From Succiniclasticum ruminis DSM 9236 (GTDB taxonomy: Bacteria > Bacillota > Negativicutes > Acidaminococcales > Acidaminococcaceae): a stretch of DNA of 64,000 nt. The stretch covers positions 1 through 64,000 of the forward strand of contig NZ_FONL01000009.1 of the NCBI RefSeq assembly GCF_900112895.1. The letters run 5' to 3'. Positions 17,588-26,364 of the stretch are shown here, piece by piece. Numbering within the stretch: the stretch's first letter is position 1; each line of letters opens with the position of its first letter. The notes below the pieces were generated by a model. The model had not been told where the DNA came from. It was given only the letters and a program-made list of their open reading frames with translations, and ran no database searches. The translations under genes and the position numbers were made by a program.

Positions 17588-19636
17588 ATGCAATTAACAG
17601 TCGATAAACTGGAAAAGTCTTTTGGCGTCCATGAAATATTCAAAGATGTCAGTTTTATGATCGCCAAAGGCGAGAAGATCGGCCTGGTCGGCGTTAACGG
17701 CAGCGGCAAGTCCACGCTGGTGAAATGTCTTTTGCAGCCGGAATACGCGGACCGGGGCACGGTCAGTTTTGAGCCGGGCATTAACGTTGGCTATGTGGAG
17801 CAGGGCTTTGGCAGTATCGGCAACGAATCCGTCTGGGATTTTATGCTGAAAGCCAATCCTGAAATCCTGTCTTTGCGGCGGAAACTGGCAGAACTGGAGC
17901 AGGCTTCCGCGTCCGGTGACCGGGAGGTACTGGACAGCTACGGCCGCGCCACCCAGCGCTATGAATTTCTGGACGGTTACAATTATGAAGCAAAATTAAA
18001 AATGGTTTTATTCGGGCTTGCATTTCCTGAATGGATGTGGGGGATGCAGGCAGCTTCTCTTTCCGGGGGACAGAAGACACGGCTTCTGCTGGCTGCGGCG
18101 CTGGTTTCCTCACCGGATTTTATGTTGTTGGACGAACCCACGAACCATCTGGACATCCGCATGATGGAGTGGCTGGAAGGGTACCTGCGTGATTTTAAAG
18201 GCGGCGTACTGGTAGTCAGCCACGACCGGGCCTTTCTGGACCATGTCGCCACCCGGATCCTGGAAATGGAGGGGGGACGGCTGCGTTCCTTTACGGGCAA
18301 TTATTCAAAGTATCTGGCTCAGAAGGACATCCTGACGCGAACGGAAAAAGCTGCCTACGAGGCCCAGCAGGATTATATTGCGGAACAGGAAGCCTATATA
18401 CGCCGTTTCAAAGCCGGGATCAAGAGCAAGATGGCCCGGGGGCGGCAGTCGCGGCTGGACAGGCTGGAACGCCTGGAGGCTCCTGTGGAAAATGAAACCT
18501 TTTCCCTTCGCCTGCCCAAAGCGCCGGAATCCGCGGAACGGGTGCTGATTCTGGAACATTTAAACGCCGGTTACGGTGACAATGTGCTGGTGCGGGATGC
18601 GGACCTGATCCTGCGCCGGGGCGAAAAGACGGGACTGATCGGGCCCAACGGCTGTGGCAAGACGACGCTGCTGCGCACGCTTTTGGGGGAAGTGCCGGCT
18701 CTGGGCGGCGAAGCGAAGATCGGCAATCGGGTTAAAATCGGTTATTTCTCCCAGAGTTATGAACGGCTGAATCCAAATCAAACTTTATTGGACAATTTCC
18801 TGACAGAGTATGGCATGACCGAAGAACAGACACGCTCCCTGCTGGGCGGCATGCTGTTCCACGGCGATGACGTGTTCAAGGAAATCGGTACCCTGTCAGG
18901 CGGGCAGAAAGCCCGGCTGGTTTTACTGAAACTGGTGCTGGACGGCGCCAATCTGTTAATACTGGACGAGCCGACCAACCATCTGGATATCCTGGCAAAA
19001 GAAACGGTGGAAGCGGCGCTGGAAGTCTTTGACGGAACCGTACTGGTGGTCAGTCATGACCGCTACCTAATCAATGAAGTATGTGACCGAATCTGGGAGA
19101 TTGAGGATCATACGGTTCTGGATTATAAAGGGAATTACGGGTTCTATCTGGAAGAAAAAGCTAAGAACAGTAAGATAAAAGAAGCTGTATCCGTATCCGG
19201 CGGTGGGAAGACGCAGAAGGCAGAAGAAAAGAACACATCGGAGAAACGGGAAGACGCTGCCGCGGCGGTTGAGCAACAGGCAGGAACAACCATTGCGGCG
19301 ACGGAAGAGGCCGGGGATGCTGCTGTAATCGTCCGTGATACTGGTAAACCCTGGGACGGAAAAGTTAAAAATAAGGAAAACAAAAAAGCCCGCAGGCACA
19401 GCCCCGCCCAGCTGGAGGAACTGATAGCCAAAGTGGAACTGCGGCTGCGGGAACAGGAAGCCATGTTAGGCTGGCTGGACAAACAGATCTCCATTCCGGA
19501 GAATCATCTGGATCTGGAGAAGAGCAAAGCCATGGCCGCCGAGCGGGAAGAATATGTAAAAACCATAGACGAACTGGTACAGAAATGGGAAGAACTGTTG
19601 GAAGAACAGGATATGCTGGAGCAGGAAGAGCAGTAA
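17588..19636 (+). CDS. ABC-F family ATP-binding protein
   Basis: A 682-residue soluble protein with two ABC ATPase domains and no membrane segment. The first has GVNGSGKST and LSGGQKTRLLLA followed by LLDEPTNHLD. The second has GPNGCGKTT and LSGGQKARLVLLKL with LILDEPTNHLD. Between them lies a basic linker (KAGIKSKMARGRQSRLDRLE). The C-terminus is a low-complexity stretch (about 520-600) and then a coiled-coil domain, as in YdiF/Uup-type translation factors. ABC-F proteins act on ribosomes; some give antibiotic resistance, but nothing here shows that. tadA follows after one base. Confidence 0.9.
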   Translation: MQLTVDKLEKSFGVHEIFKDVSFMIAKGEKIGLVGVNGSGKSTLVKCLLQPEYADRGTVSFEPGINVGYVEQGFGSIGNESVWDFMLKANPEILSLRRKLAELEQASASGDREVLDSYGRATQRYEFLDGYNYEAKLKMVLFGLAFPEWMWGMQAASLSGGQKTRLLLAAALVSSPDFMLLDEPTNHLDIRMMEWLEGYLRDFKGGVLVVSHDRAFLDHVATRILEMEGGRLRSFTGNYSKYLAQKDILTRTEKAAYEAQQDYIAEQEAYIRRFKAGIKSKMARGRQSRLDRLERLEAPVENETFSLRLPKAPESAERVLILEHLNAGYGDNVLVRDADLILRRGEKTGLIGPNGCGKTTLLRTLLGEVPALGGEAKIGNRVKIGYFSQSYERLNPNQTLLDNFLTEYGMTEEQTRSLLGGMLFHGDDVFKEIGTLSGGQKARLVLLKLVLDGANLLILDEPTNHLDILAKETVEAALEVFDGTVLVVSHDRYLINEVCDRIWEIEDHTVLDYKGNYGFYLEEKAKNSKIKEAVSVSGGGKTQKAEEKNTSEKREDAAAAVEQQAGTTIAATEEAGDAAVIVRDTGKPWDGKVKNKENKKARRHSPAQLEELIAKVELRLREQEAMLGWLDKQISIPENHLDLEKSKAMAAEREEYVKTIDELVQKWEELLEEQDMLEQEEQ

Positions 19637-19637
19637 C

Positions 19638-20102
19638 ATGGAAATGACACACGAGCAATATATGGAACTGGCCCTGAAGGAAGCGGAAAAAGCGGCAGGG
19701 CTGGGAGAGGTTCCCATCGGGGCTGTGATTGTAAAAGACGGTCAGGTAATAGCCAAAGCCCACAATATGCGGGAACAGTGGCTGGACGCCACGGCCCATG
19801 CGGAAGTCATAGCCATACGGGAAGCCTGCGAAAAGCTGCGGAACTGGCGGCTGTCCGGCTGCACCCTGTATGTTACGGTGGAACCCTGTCCCATGTGCGC
19901 CGGCGCCATTTATAACAGCCGCTTGGACACGGTGATCTTTGGCTGCAGGGATAACCGGGCGGGAGCCGTTGAATCGTTATTTAACGTGCTGTCCCATCCG
20001 TTGCTGAACCATCAGCCCCAGGTCATCGGCGGGATCCTGGAAGACAAATGCGCCGCTGTGGTGAAGAAGTTTTTTGCTTCCTGCAGGGCAGAAGAAAAAT
20101 AA
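19638..20102 (+). CDS. tadA: tRNA-specific adenosine deaminase
   Basis: Deaminates the wobble adenosine (A34) of tRNA-Arg(ACG) to inosine. The 154-residue product carries the zinc site H54-A-E56 and P83-C-PM-C87. Length and motifs fit TadA better than other cytidine deaminases. It starts one base after the ABC-F stop and shares its transcript. A tRNA-Ser gene lies 51 bases downstream. Confidence 0.95.
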   Translation: MEMTHEQYMELALKEAEKAAGLGEVPIGAVIVKDGQVIAKAHNMREQWLDATAHAEVIAIREACEKLRNWRLSGCTLYVTVEPCPMCAGAIYNSRLDTVIFGCRDNRAGAVESLFNVLSHPLLNHQPQVIGGILEDKCAAVVKKFFASCRAEEK

Positions 20103-20127
20103 AGTGCGTGCAAGATTTGCATTATTG

Positions 20128-20136
20128 TGGTAAAAT
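20128..20136 (+). promoter_or_regulatory. Extended -10 promoter of tRNA-Ser
   Basis: TGG then TAAAAT ends 17 bases before the tRNA, which fits a start near 20143. No good -35 is seen at the usual distance. Confidence 0.5.
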
Positions 20137-20153
20137 ATATAGCGAGCATTTTT

Positions 20154-20242
20154 GGAGCGGTATCGAAGTGGTCATAACGAGGCGGACTCGAAATCCGTTA
20201 GCCGTCCGCGGCACGTGGGTTCGAATCCCACCCGCTCCGCCA
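20154..20242 (+). tRNA. tRNA-Ser (anticodon CGA)
   Basis: The acceptor stem GGAGCGG/CCGCTCC pairs perfectly and CCA is encoded (20240-20242). The anticodon loop CTCGAAA gives CGA, which reads UCG. A long variable arm, typical of serine tRNA, precedes the T arm GTGGGTTCGAATCCCAC. A terminator follows. Confidence 0.96.
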
Positions 20243-20250
20243 GATAATTC

Positions 20251-20278
20251 GCGTCTCTCGCCCGGGGGACGCTTTTTT
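20251..20278 (+). terminator. Terminator of tRNA-Ser
   Basis: The stem GCGTCTC with GGGACGC (20251-20257, 20266-20272) is followed by six Ts. Confidence 0.85.
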
Positions 20279-20304
20279 AATATGTGTGAAGAGGAGGGGC
20301 TCTT

Positions 20305-21201
20305 ATGAAAACGGCAACACAAAAACGGAAAGATTTACGCGCAATGCTTTCAGCCGGCAACATACTCTGTGTACCGGGGGTGGGCGATGCGCTGACGGCT
20401 AAAATCGCCCAGATGGCGGGAATTCAGTGCCTGGCTATGGGTGGCTACAGCGTGACGGCCGTTCATCTGGCCCAGCCGGACGTAGGACTCCTTTCCATGT
20501 CGGAAATGGCAACCGCCTTAAAAGAAATCTGTGACGCGACGGATATCCCTGTCATTGCGGACGGTGATAACGGCTATGGCAATGCCCTGAACGTGATCCG
20601 CACGGAATCTGAATTTGAAAAAGCCGGGGCAGCCTGCATCTTTTTTGAAGACCAGGTCTGGCCGAAACGCTGCGGACACATGGACGGGAAACAGGTGATC
20701 ACGGCGGACGAGCATGTACAGAAGATCCGCGCCGCAGTGGAGGCCCGGGTAGATAAAGAGACTATGATTATGGCGCGTACGGACAGCCGGGCGGTGTATG
20801 GCATTGAGGATGCTATTGAACGCTGCAAACGGTATGCGGACGCCGGGGCGGAAATGCTGTTTGCCGACGGCCTCTGCACCAGGGAAGAAATCGAACGGTT
20901 TGCGAAAGAACTGAAAGGCTCAGGCGCGTATCTGGACGCCAATATGATCGAAGGGGGCAAAACGCCGATCATTCCGGCCAAAGAACTGGAGCAGATGGGC
21001 TATTCCGTTGTGTTCTGGGCTTGCAGCGCGGTGTATACGGTTTCCAAAGCGCTGTACGATTTGTTCAGCGGCCTGCAGCAAAATGGCACGACCGAAGCGG
21101 CAGCTGCCAATATGGTAGAGTTTGGCCGTTTCAATCACTTTGTAGGTCTGGACCATTACAAAGAACTGGAACGGAGATATAAAGTTGACAGAGACGACTG
21201 A
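20305..21201 (+). CDS. Isocitrate lyase/PEP mutase family carbon-carbon lyase
   Basis: A 298-residue member of the ICL/PEPM superfamily. The metal site is ADGDNGYGN (D86, D88), and the flexible-loop motif KRCGH carries the catalytic cysteine C123. The cysteine points to a lyase (methylisocitrate or dimethylmalate lyase type) and not a phosphonomutase. The exact substrate is not clear: no prpC or prpD lies nearby, which argues against a methylcitrate cycle role. GAGGAGGGG precedes the ATG. It is bounded by terminators on both sides, so it is transcribed alone. Confidence 0.82.
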   Translation: MKTATQKRKDLRAMLSAGNILCVPGVGDALTAKIAQMAGIQCLAMGGYSVTAVHLAQPDVGLLSMSEMATALKEICDATDIPVIADGDNGYGNALNVIRTESEFEKAGAACIFFEDQVWPKRCGHMDGKQVITADEHVQKIRAAVEARVDKETMIMARTDSRAVYGIEDAIERCKRYADAGAEMLFADGLCTREEIERFAKELKGSGAYLDANMIEGGKTPIIPAKELEQMGYSVVFWACSAVYTVSKALYDLFSGLQQNGTTEAAAANMVEFGRFNHFVGLDHYKELERRYKVDRDD

Positions 21202-21207
21202 AAACAG

Positions 21208-21252
21208 AACCTGCAGAAGGCAAAGGCAACTTTGACCGGCTGCAGGTTTTTT
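21208..21252 (+). terminator. Rho-independent terminator
   Basis: The stem AACCTGCAG/CTGCAGGTT has a loop of about 23 bases and a run of six Ts, just after the lyase gene. Confidence 0.8.
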
Positions 21253-21383
21253 ATTCTGAAACGATTCTGCGAGATAAAATCTTTTTCAAGTTTTTTTATG
21301 ATTCATTCTGCCATGTAAAAAACATATTTTTATTTTAGTATGCAGGCGGAAAAACAGAAATAATGCTAATTGTTTTTAAAATA

Positions 21384-21421
21384 TGATATAATAAGTACAG
21401 TTCATAATAAGTACAGTTCAT
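21384..21421 (+). promoter_or_regulatory. Extended -10 promoter and 16-bp tandem duplication
   Basis: TGA then TATAAT (21384-21392) is an extended -10. From 21390 the 16-mer AATAAGTACAGTTCAT occurs twice in tandem (21390-21405, 21406-21421), covering the likely transcription start. It may be an operator or a simple slippage product. Confidence 0.5.
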
Positions 21422-21442
21422 TTGACAGAAAGGAGGACGCCG

Positions 21443-22891
21443 ATGAAAAAGTTATTTGCGTTGATTCTTTCGTTCTGCCTGTTCTGCGGCATCGCCTTTG
21501 CCGAGGGAGAAACTCCTGCTGATAATACGAATACAGGTGAAAACAAGCAGGGTTCACTGAATCTGGGTTCTTTGCCGGAAAGGAAGACCATGAGTTCCCT
21601 GGAGGATGTACTGACACCCCAGGATGCTGACCGGATCCAGAAAGCGGTTTCCGATGCATTGGTGAGCTTTGCGGAAAAGGATGCGGCTCTGTCCGTGGAA
21701 GCATGGTCAGAAAAGGTTCTGCAGGAAAAAATGGAGAACGCTTCCAAGAGCCGTGTGACGGAAATTTCCCTGGAGATCCAGGACGCTATCCGGGAAACGG
21801 AAGAACAGAACCGTTCGCTGGCTGAGGCCGTGAAAAACGGTGAAAGCAAGAAGAGCTGGATGGACGGACAGTTGAAGAAATATATTACCAAAGCAGTTGA
21901 ACTGACCGGCGACGCGCCGAAAGTGACCAGTAACGGCCGCAACAACGGTTTTACCATTGCGGGCAAAAACTGGAAAGGCCAGGCGCTGAGCGACAGGGAA
22001 GCCCGCCTCATGCGCGACGATCTGGAACAGGACCGGGACAGCGGCATTAAAACCGCTGTGGCGGTGGGATTGGTGCTGGCTGCGGACAGCGGCCGGGTAT
22101 CCATCATGAACCAGGCGGCGCCCCGGCAGCTCACCATGATCGCCATCAATGCAGTGGAAGAAGCCAAGACGGTTTTAAAAGTGAAAAAGGGTATCATTAC
22201 CGGCAAGGAAGGCGTGGACAAGCTGACGGATACGGCCATGACCTCCCTGATCGGCATGCTGGCCGGTTTTGACTACAAACAGATCGGTTTCCTGGCCGGA
22301 ACGGCTGCAGGAACCGCGGCAGGCGGCGCACTGGAAGGCGCCACCGGTGGCATCAGCCTGGGATCTATCACCATCAACGGCGCTTTGCTGGGGGCCTATT
22401 TCGGTGAGAAGATCGGAAGCCGCATCGGCGAATCCATCAATGCCACCATGGACGAAAAACTGAAAGTCCGGATCATTACGGAATTTGAAAGCTTCCTGGG
22501 CGGAACGGTGGCTACCGTGCTGAACATCCATGATGTACAGAAAGCCCTGGACAGCATGGAAAAAGAAAGTGATATTAAACTGACGGAAGAAGCGGCCAAA
22601 GCCGTGACCAGGGCAAAAGACGGAGCTGTTTCCTTCGGGACCAGTGTCGGTGAGACCGTGAAAGACTGGGGCAACAGTGCCGGAAGCACCATGAAGTCCT
22701 GGGGCAGCAGTGCCAAAAGCTCTGTGAAAGACTGGGGCAGCAGCGCCGGCAGCACGATCAAATCCTGGGGCAGCAGCATTTCGGACTTCTTTGGCAATGC
22801 CGGACAAAGCATCGGCAGAGGCTGGAACGGTCTGGTTGACAAGGTGAAAAGCGCAGTGAGCGCGATACCGGGTTTGCTGTCTTTCGCATAA
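21443..22891 (+). CDS. Secreted protein with glycine zipper and 11-residue repeats
   Basis: A 482-residue exported protein with no recognised family. AGGAGG fixes the start at 21443, and the signal peptide is MKKLFALILSFCLFCGIAFA. Residues 20-200 are charged and probably helical. A glycine/alanine-rich zipper (AGTAAGTAAGGALEGATGG and onward, about 290-330) suggests membrane insertion or helix packing. Near the C-terminus there are at least four exact-length 11-residue repeats (KDWGNSAGSTM, KSWGSSAKSSV, KDWGSSAGSTI, KSWGSSISDFF). Such 11-mers often form amphipathic helices lying on lipid. A role at the inner or outer membrane surface is inferred. It is a single-gene unit. Confidence 0.7.
   Translation: MKKLFALILSFCLFCGIAFAEGETPADNTNTGENKQGSLNLGSLPERKTMSSLEDVLTPQDADRIQKAVSDALVSFAEKDAALSVEAWSEKVLQEKMENASKSRVTEISLEIQDAIRETEEQNRSLAEAVKNGESKKSWMDGQLKKYITKAVELTGDAPKVTSNGRNNGFTIAGKNWKGQALSDREARLMRDDLEQDRDSGIKTAVAVGLVLAADSGRVSIMNQAAPRQLTMIAINAVEEAKTVLKVKKGIITGKEGVDKLTDTAMTSLIGMLAGFDYKQIGFLAGTAAGTAAGGALEGATGGISLGSITINGALLGAYFGEKIGSRIGESINATMDEKLKVRIITEFESFLGGTVATVLNIHDVQKALDSMEKESDIKLTEEAAKAVTRAKDGAVSFGTSVGETVKDWGNSAGSTMKSWGSSAKSSVKDWGSSAGSTIKSWGSSISDFFGNAGQSIGRGWNGLVDKVKSAVSAIPGLLSFA
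22661..22792 (+). repeat. Four 33-bp in-frame tandem repeats
   Basis: Units at 22661, 22694, 22727 and 22760 encode K-(D/S)-WG-(N/S)-S-A-x-S-(T/S)-x. A degenerate fifth unit precedes them at 22628. Confidence 0.85.
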
Positions 22892-22910
22892 GTTGAATAA
22901 GGAATGTATG

Positions 22911-22939
22911 AGCAGCTTGCCAAACGGCAGGCTGCTTTT
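22911..22939 (+). terminator. Rho-independent terminator
   Basis: The stem AGCAGCTTGCC/GGCAGGCTGCT (one G-U pair) with loop AAAC is followed by TTTT. Confidence 0.85.
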
Positions 22940-23001
22940 ACTTAAGTACAATTTTTTGCTCAATCCCTGCATACCCCGGCATATTTTGAAAGGACAGAAA
23001 C

Positions 23002-23688
23002 ATGGCAGCAGAGTTATTCCCGGTAAAAATCATAGGACACATCCGCACGGATTTTACCAGCAAGTTCGGTGTGCCGCGGCAGAGCGGCATCGTGGACACG
23101 CTGGAAGCCTGCATTGAGTTTGAAAAGGAATTTGCCCAGCCGGAAGCGTTTCGCGGTCTGGAAGGGTTTTCCCATTTATGGATCATCTGGCAGTTCTCCG
23201 AGGCGGTGCGGAGCAACTGGTCTGCGACAGTACGGCCACCCCGGCTGGGAGGCAATAAGCGGGTGGGGGTGTTCGCGACCCGTTCCCCCTTCCGTCCCAA
23301 CGCCATAGGTCTTTCTTCTGTAAGAATAAAAAAGATTAAACTGGATACGCCGAAGGGTCCGGTGATTTATGTATCAGGCGCGGATCTGATGGACGGCACA
23401 CCGATTCTGGATATCAAACCCTATCTGGCCTTTGCGGATTCGCACCCGGATGCGGTGGACGGTTTTGCCGGCCAGGTAGTTTACCAAAAGGTTCAAGTGG
23501 TTTTTCCGAAAGAATTACTGGCGATGATTCCGGTGGAAAAAAGAGAAGCACTGCTGGGCGTGTTGGAAGAAAACCCGGCGCCGCATTATCAGAATGACCC
23601 GGAAAGGATATACGGTTTCGGTTTTGCGGGCAAGGAAATCAAATTCAGAATACAGGACGGCATATTGACAGTGGTGCGCATAGAATAA
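23002..23688 (+). CDS. trmO: tRNA (t6A37) N6-methyltransferase TrmO
   Basis: A TsaA/UPF0066 family protein of 228 residues with the single beta-barrel SAM-binding fold that methylates t6A37 to m6t6A in some threonine tRNAs. Typical motifs are IGHIRTDF, FGVPRQSG, GLEGFSHLWIIWQF, RPPRLGG and RVGVFATRSPFRPNAIGLS. The length fits E. coli TrmO (about 235). The other t6A-modifying enzyme, TcdA, is encoded at 35435. A weak purine-rich site lies upstream of the ATG. Confidence 0.9.
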   Translation: MAAELFPVKIIGHIRTDFTSKFGVPRQSGIVDTLEACIEFEKEFAQPEAFRGLEGFSHLWIIWQFSEAVRSNWSATVRPPRLGGNKRVGVFATRSPFRPNAIGLSSVRIKKIKLDTPKGPVIYVSGADLMDGTPILDIKPYLAFADSHPDAVDGFAGQVVYQKVQVVFPKELLAMIPVEKREALLGVLEENPAPHYQNDPERIYGFGFAGKEIKFRIQDGILTVVRIE

Positions 23689-23697
23689 CAGAATATG

Positions 23698-23726
23698 TGT
23701 ACAAACACAGGAATCTTTGATATAAT
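23698..23726 (+). promoter_or_regulatory. Extended -10 promoter of the thioesterase operon
   Basis: TGTACA (23698-23703), 17 bases, then TATAAT (23721-23726) with TGA directly before it. Confidence 0.55.
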
Positions 23727-23836
23727 ATTATGGTAATTTTGAAGAATAATAATGGTGATTTTTCAGGGAAGCACAACGTTAAGAAACACGGATTAAATGA
23801 GTTTGTGTGATTCCCTGACAGTTTCCGGAGGCTTTT

Positions 23837-24259
23837 ATGATTGCGATTCGTGACCGGGTCCGGTTTGGGGAAACGGACCTGATGGCGGTGGTTTACCACG
23901 CCAATTACCTTCCCTGGATGGAGATGGGAAGAGTGGCCTGGCTGCGTGCCTGCGGCGTGGACCTGAACCGGATGATGGATGACGGCATTGTGTTTCCCAT
24001 CCGGGAGCTCAATGTGAAGTACAAGCATTCTTCCCGCTTTGACGACGAATACGAAGTGCAGACGACCATGCTGGAATTTAACCGGGCCAAGATGGTGTTT
24101 GCTTATAAAGTGATTGACGCGAACAACGGCACGGTTTTTGTGGAAGGCACGACAACCAATGTCTTTACAGACAAAAAGGGGAAAATAGTCCGCCTGCCGG
24201 CAGAATGGTTTGACAGGATCAACGCGCTCTATCTGAAGGAAAAAGCCGGAGAAATCTGA
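23837..24259 (+). CDS. Acyl-CoA thioesterase, YbgC/4HBT family
   Basis: A 140-residue hotdog-fold thioesterase. The family's active-site stretch is seen early: RFGETDLMAVVYHANYLPWM, with the catalytic aspartate region (TD, VYHANY). It would hydrolyse short or medium acyl-CoA; the substrate cannot be read from sequence. The CofE-like gene follows after 34 bases. Unlike in proteobacteria there are no tol-pal genes nearby. Confidence 0.87.
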   Translation: MIAIRDRVRFGETDLMAVVYHANYLPWMEMGRVAWLRACGVDLNRMMDDGIVFPIRELNVKYKHSSRFDDEYEVQTTMLEFNRAKMVFAYKVIDANNGTVFVEGTTTNVFTDKKGKIVRLPAEWFDRINALYLKEKAGEI

Positions 24260-24293
24260 TAATAATCAATTAATGCAAGAGGTGTGTGTATTC

Positions 24294-24935
24294 ATGGAAT
24301 ATGAAATTATACCGGTGCCCACACGTATCCTGACTTCCAGGGATGATATCGTGGAAGCGGTGAAGGAATACGGCAAAGGCAAATACGGACCGGACGACGT
24401 AATCTGCGCGGCGGAAAGCGTGGTGGCGATCACCCAGGGGATGGCCATGCGCTGCGAGGAATTCAAACCGGGCTTTCTGGCCAAGACTCTGTGCCATTTC
24501 TTTCCATCTTACGGGAGCATCAGCGGCTGGTACTGTATGCAGGCGCTCATCGATACGGAAAGCAACGCAAAGGTGCTGTGGGCCTTTATTGTGGGTGCGG
24601 TAACCAAGCTGCTGGGAAAAAAAGGCGTGTTCTACCAGATGGCAGGCTATCAGGCACGGCTTATCGACGACGTGACGGGAACCATGCCGCCGTATGACAA
24701 GCATATCGTGTACGGTCCGAAGGAACCTTTCAAAGTTGTGAAGGAAATGAAAGAGGCCTGTGGTGTCTACGGCGCGGTCATCGCCGACGTGAACGATCTG
24801 AAGCGGGCGGCCATCATCGGCTGGACTGATGGGGTGAATCCGGACAAGGTATCCAAAATCCTGATTGACAATCCCTTTGGCAACGCCAGCCAGAAAACGC
24901 CGATCTGTATCATCAAAAATTACCGCAGGGCGTAA
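24294..24935 (+). CDS. CofE-like protein (F420-0:glutamate ligase superfamily)
   Basis: A 213-residue protein. ATG 24294 is preferred over 24273 because GAGG lies upstream at 24279-24282. The sequence (EIIPVPTRILTSRDDIVEAV, CAAESVVAITQG, near the end ILIDNPFGNASQKTPICII) recalls the F420-0:gamma-glutamyl ligase fold. Firmicutes of this type do not make F420 as far as known, so the ligase probably acts on another acceptor. It lies in a run of short-spaced genes from the thioesterase to the pyrophosphatase. Confidence 0.65.
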   Translation: MEYEIIPVPTRILTSRDDIVEAVKEYGKGKYGPDDVICAAESVVAITQGMAMRCEEFKPGFLAKTLCHFFPSYGSISGWYCMQALIDTESNAKVLWAFIVGAVTKLLGKKGVFYQMAGYQARLIDDVTGTMPPYDKHIVYGPKEPFKVVKEMKEACGVYGAVIADVNDLKRAAIIGWTDGVNPDKVSKILIDNPFGNASQKTPICIIKNYRRA

Positions 24936-24947
24936 GGGGGACAGAAC

Positions 24948-25478
24948 ATGATAGTAGTAGGCATTATTCTGGTACTGATCATACTGGTGATCCTGTTTAC
25001 GCTGCAGCTGATCTCCAAACATGCCGCGGCCGATAAACTGCTGGTGTTTTATAAAGAAAAACGCACGCAGGCAAAGCTGATTTCCAAAACAGAAGATAAA
25101 ATCGAATTCAGCATAGATGTACCGTATGATAACAAAAGCCGCGATGAAGGGATCTTTCTGGACGCATTTGTCCGCATCTATCTGCCTGACGAGCAATACA
25201 ACGGCGCCTTGATGCGGGGCAGGGTGAACCACCCGGCCGCGCCCCGTACCGACGATTACTTTGAAGCGCGCCTGGTGCCGCCGGGAGAAAAAGGCAATCT
25301 CACCGTGACCTTTGAGGTGACGCCGCGCAACAGCAAAAAGACTGCCGAAGAAGCGCTGCTGGGGATACCGGATGTGGAATTCGCCCTGTATGTAGAACGC
25401 CGAGGAAGGATGGAACTGTTCCATAACAAAGAGAATATCTTATTGACGAGAGAAGAATTACAGAAACTTCTGAAATAA
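24948..25478 (+). CDS. Membrane-anchored protein of unknown function
   Basis: A 176-residue protein with one N-terminal transmembrane helix (about residues 2-24, very rich in I, V and L) and a soluble beta-rich domain, probably on the outer face. GGGGG lies upstream of the ATG. The family is not recognised. It lies 12 bases after the CofE-like gene and 20 bases before the pyrophosphatase, so it belongs to that operon. Confidence 0.65.
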   Translation: MIVVGIILVLIILVILFTLQLISKHAAADKLLVFYKEKRTQAKLISKTEDKIEFSIDVPYDNKSRDEGIFLDAFVRIYLPDEQYNGALMRGRVNHPAAPRTDDYFEARLVPPGEKGNLTVTFEVTPRNSKKTAEEALLGIPDVEFALYVERRGRMELFHNKENILLTREELQKLLK

Positions 25479-25498
25479 CGCACATGCAGGAGGAACGC

Positions 25499-26272
25499 AT
25501 GGGAACACTGGTAATCGCCACTTCCAATCTGGGGAAGCTGGATGAATTTAAAGAAATGTTTAAAGAACTGCCTGTTGAACTGAAATGTCTGGCTGATTAT
25601 CCGCCGCTGCCGCCGCCTAACGAAAACGGCAGGACCTTTGCGGCAAATGCCAAAATCAAGGCTGCCTACTATGCGAAGAATTTAAAAGAATTCTGCCTGG
25701 CGGATGACAGCGGTCTGGAAGTGAAGGCCCTGGAAGGCGCCCCCGGTGTGCGCAGCGCGCGTTTTGCCGGCGACGACGCGACGGACAAGCAGAACAATGA
25801 CCTGCTTTTGCAGCAGATGAAATTCCAGATCACCCGTACCTGCCGGTTCCGTTGCGCGCTGGCAGTAGCTAATCCCACCGGCCGGATCGTGGCGGAGACG
25901 GATGGAAGCTGCGAAGGCATGTTGCTGCACGAACCGCTGGGAGAGAACGGTTTCGGTTACGATCCGCTCTTCTGGTCTACGGAACTGCATAAAGGTATGG
26001 GGGAAGCCACACCGGAAGAGAAAAACAAGATCAGCCACAGGGGCAAGGCTGTGAGTAAGCTGATTGCCATGTGGAAGAAGACGGCCAATAACAAGAACGG
26101 TGGCAAACGTCCGGACAGACAGGGACGGAAGGCACAGCAGGAGCAGCAGGCGAACGGCAAAGCTGAACAGCAAAACGGGAAGCCTAAACCGGAAACGAAA
26201 CAGCAGCCGGAACCAAAGTCTGAAGCGAAAGTACCGGTGGAACCAATGCCGGAAGCGAAAGCAAACCAGTAA
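25499..26272 (+). CDS. rdgB: XTP/dITP pyrophosphatase with K/Q/P-rich tail
   Basis: A Ham1/RdgB family house-cleaning enzyme that removes non-canonical purine triphosphates. ATG 25499 is set by AGGAGG at 25488-25493. Motifs are ATSNxGKLDEF at the start, LADDSGLEV, GAPGVRSARFAG, GENGFGYDPLF and SHRGKA near residue 183. The catalytic domain ends at about residue 195. The remaining 60 or so residues are a low-complexity tail rich in K, Q, E and P that ordinary RdgB (about 200 residues) lacks. Confidence 0.93.
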   Translation: MGTLVIATSNLGKLDEFKEMFKELPVELKCLADYPPLPPPNENGRTFAANAKIKAAYYAKNLKEFCLADDSGLEVKALEGAPGVRSARFAGDDATDKQNNDLLLQQMKFQITRTCRFRCALAVANPTGRIVAETDGSCEGMLLHEPLGENGFGYDPLFWSTELHKGMGEATPEEKNKISHRGKAVSKLIAMWKKTANNKNGGKRPDRQGRKAQQEQQANGKAEQQNGKPKPETKQQPEPKSEAKVPVEPMPEAKANQ

Positions 26273-26364
26273 CATGGAAACGCAAGCCTGTAAAAGAGGA
26301 TGCGTTTTGGAACGTAAATCAAGTAATAGACGACAGGATACGACAAAGGGTTTTATATAAAAAT

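Noticed and set aside
24270-25424. A 384-codon minus-strand open frame
   Set aside because: It mirrors the CofE-like gene and the membrane protein gene, and its translation is rich in His, Arg and Gln without any family pattern.
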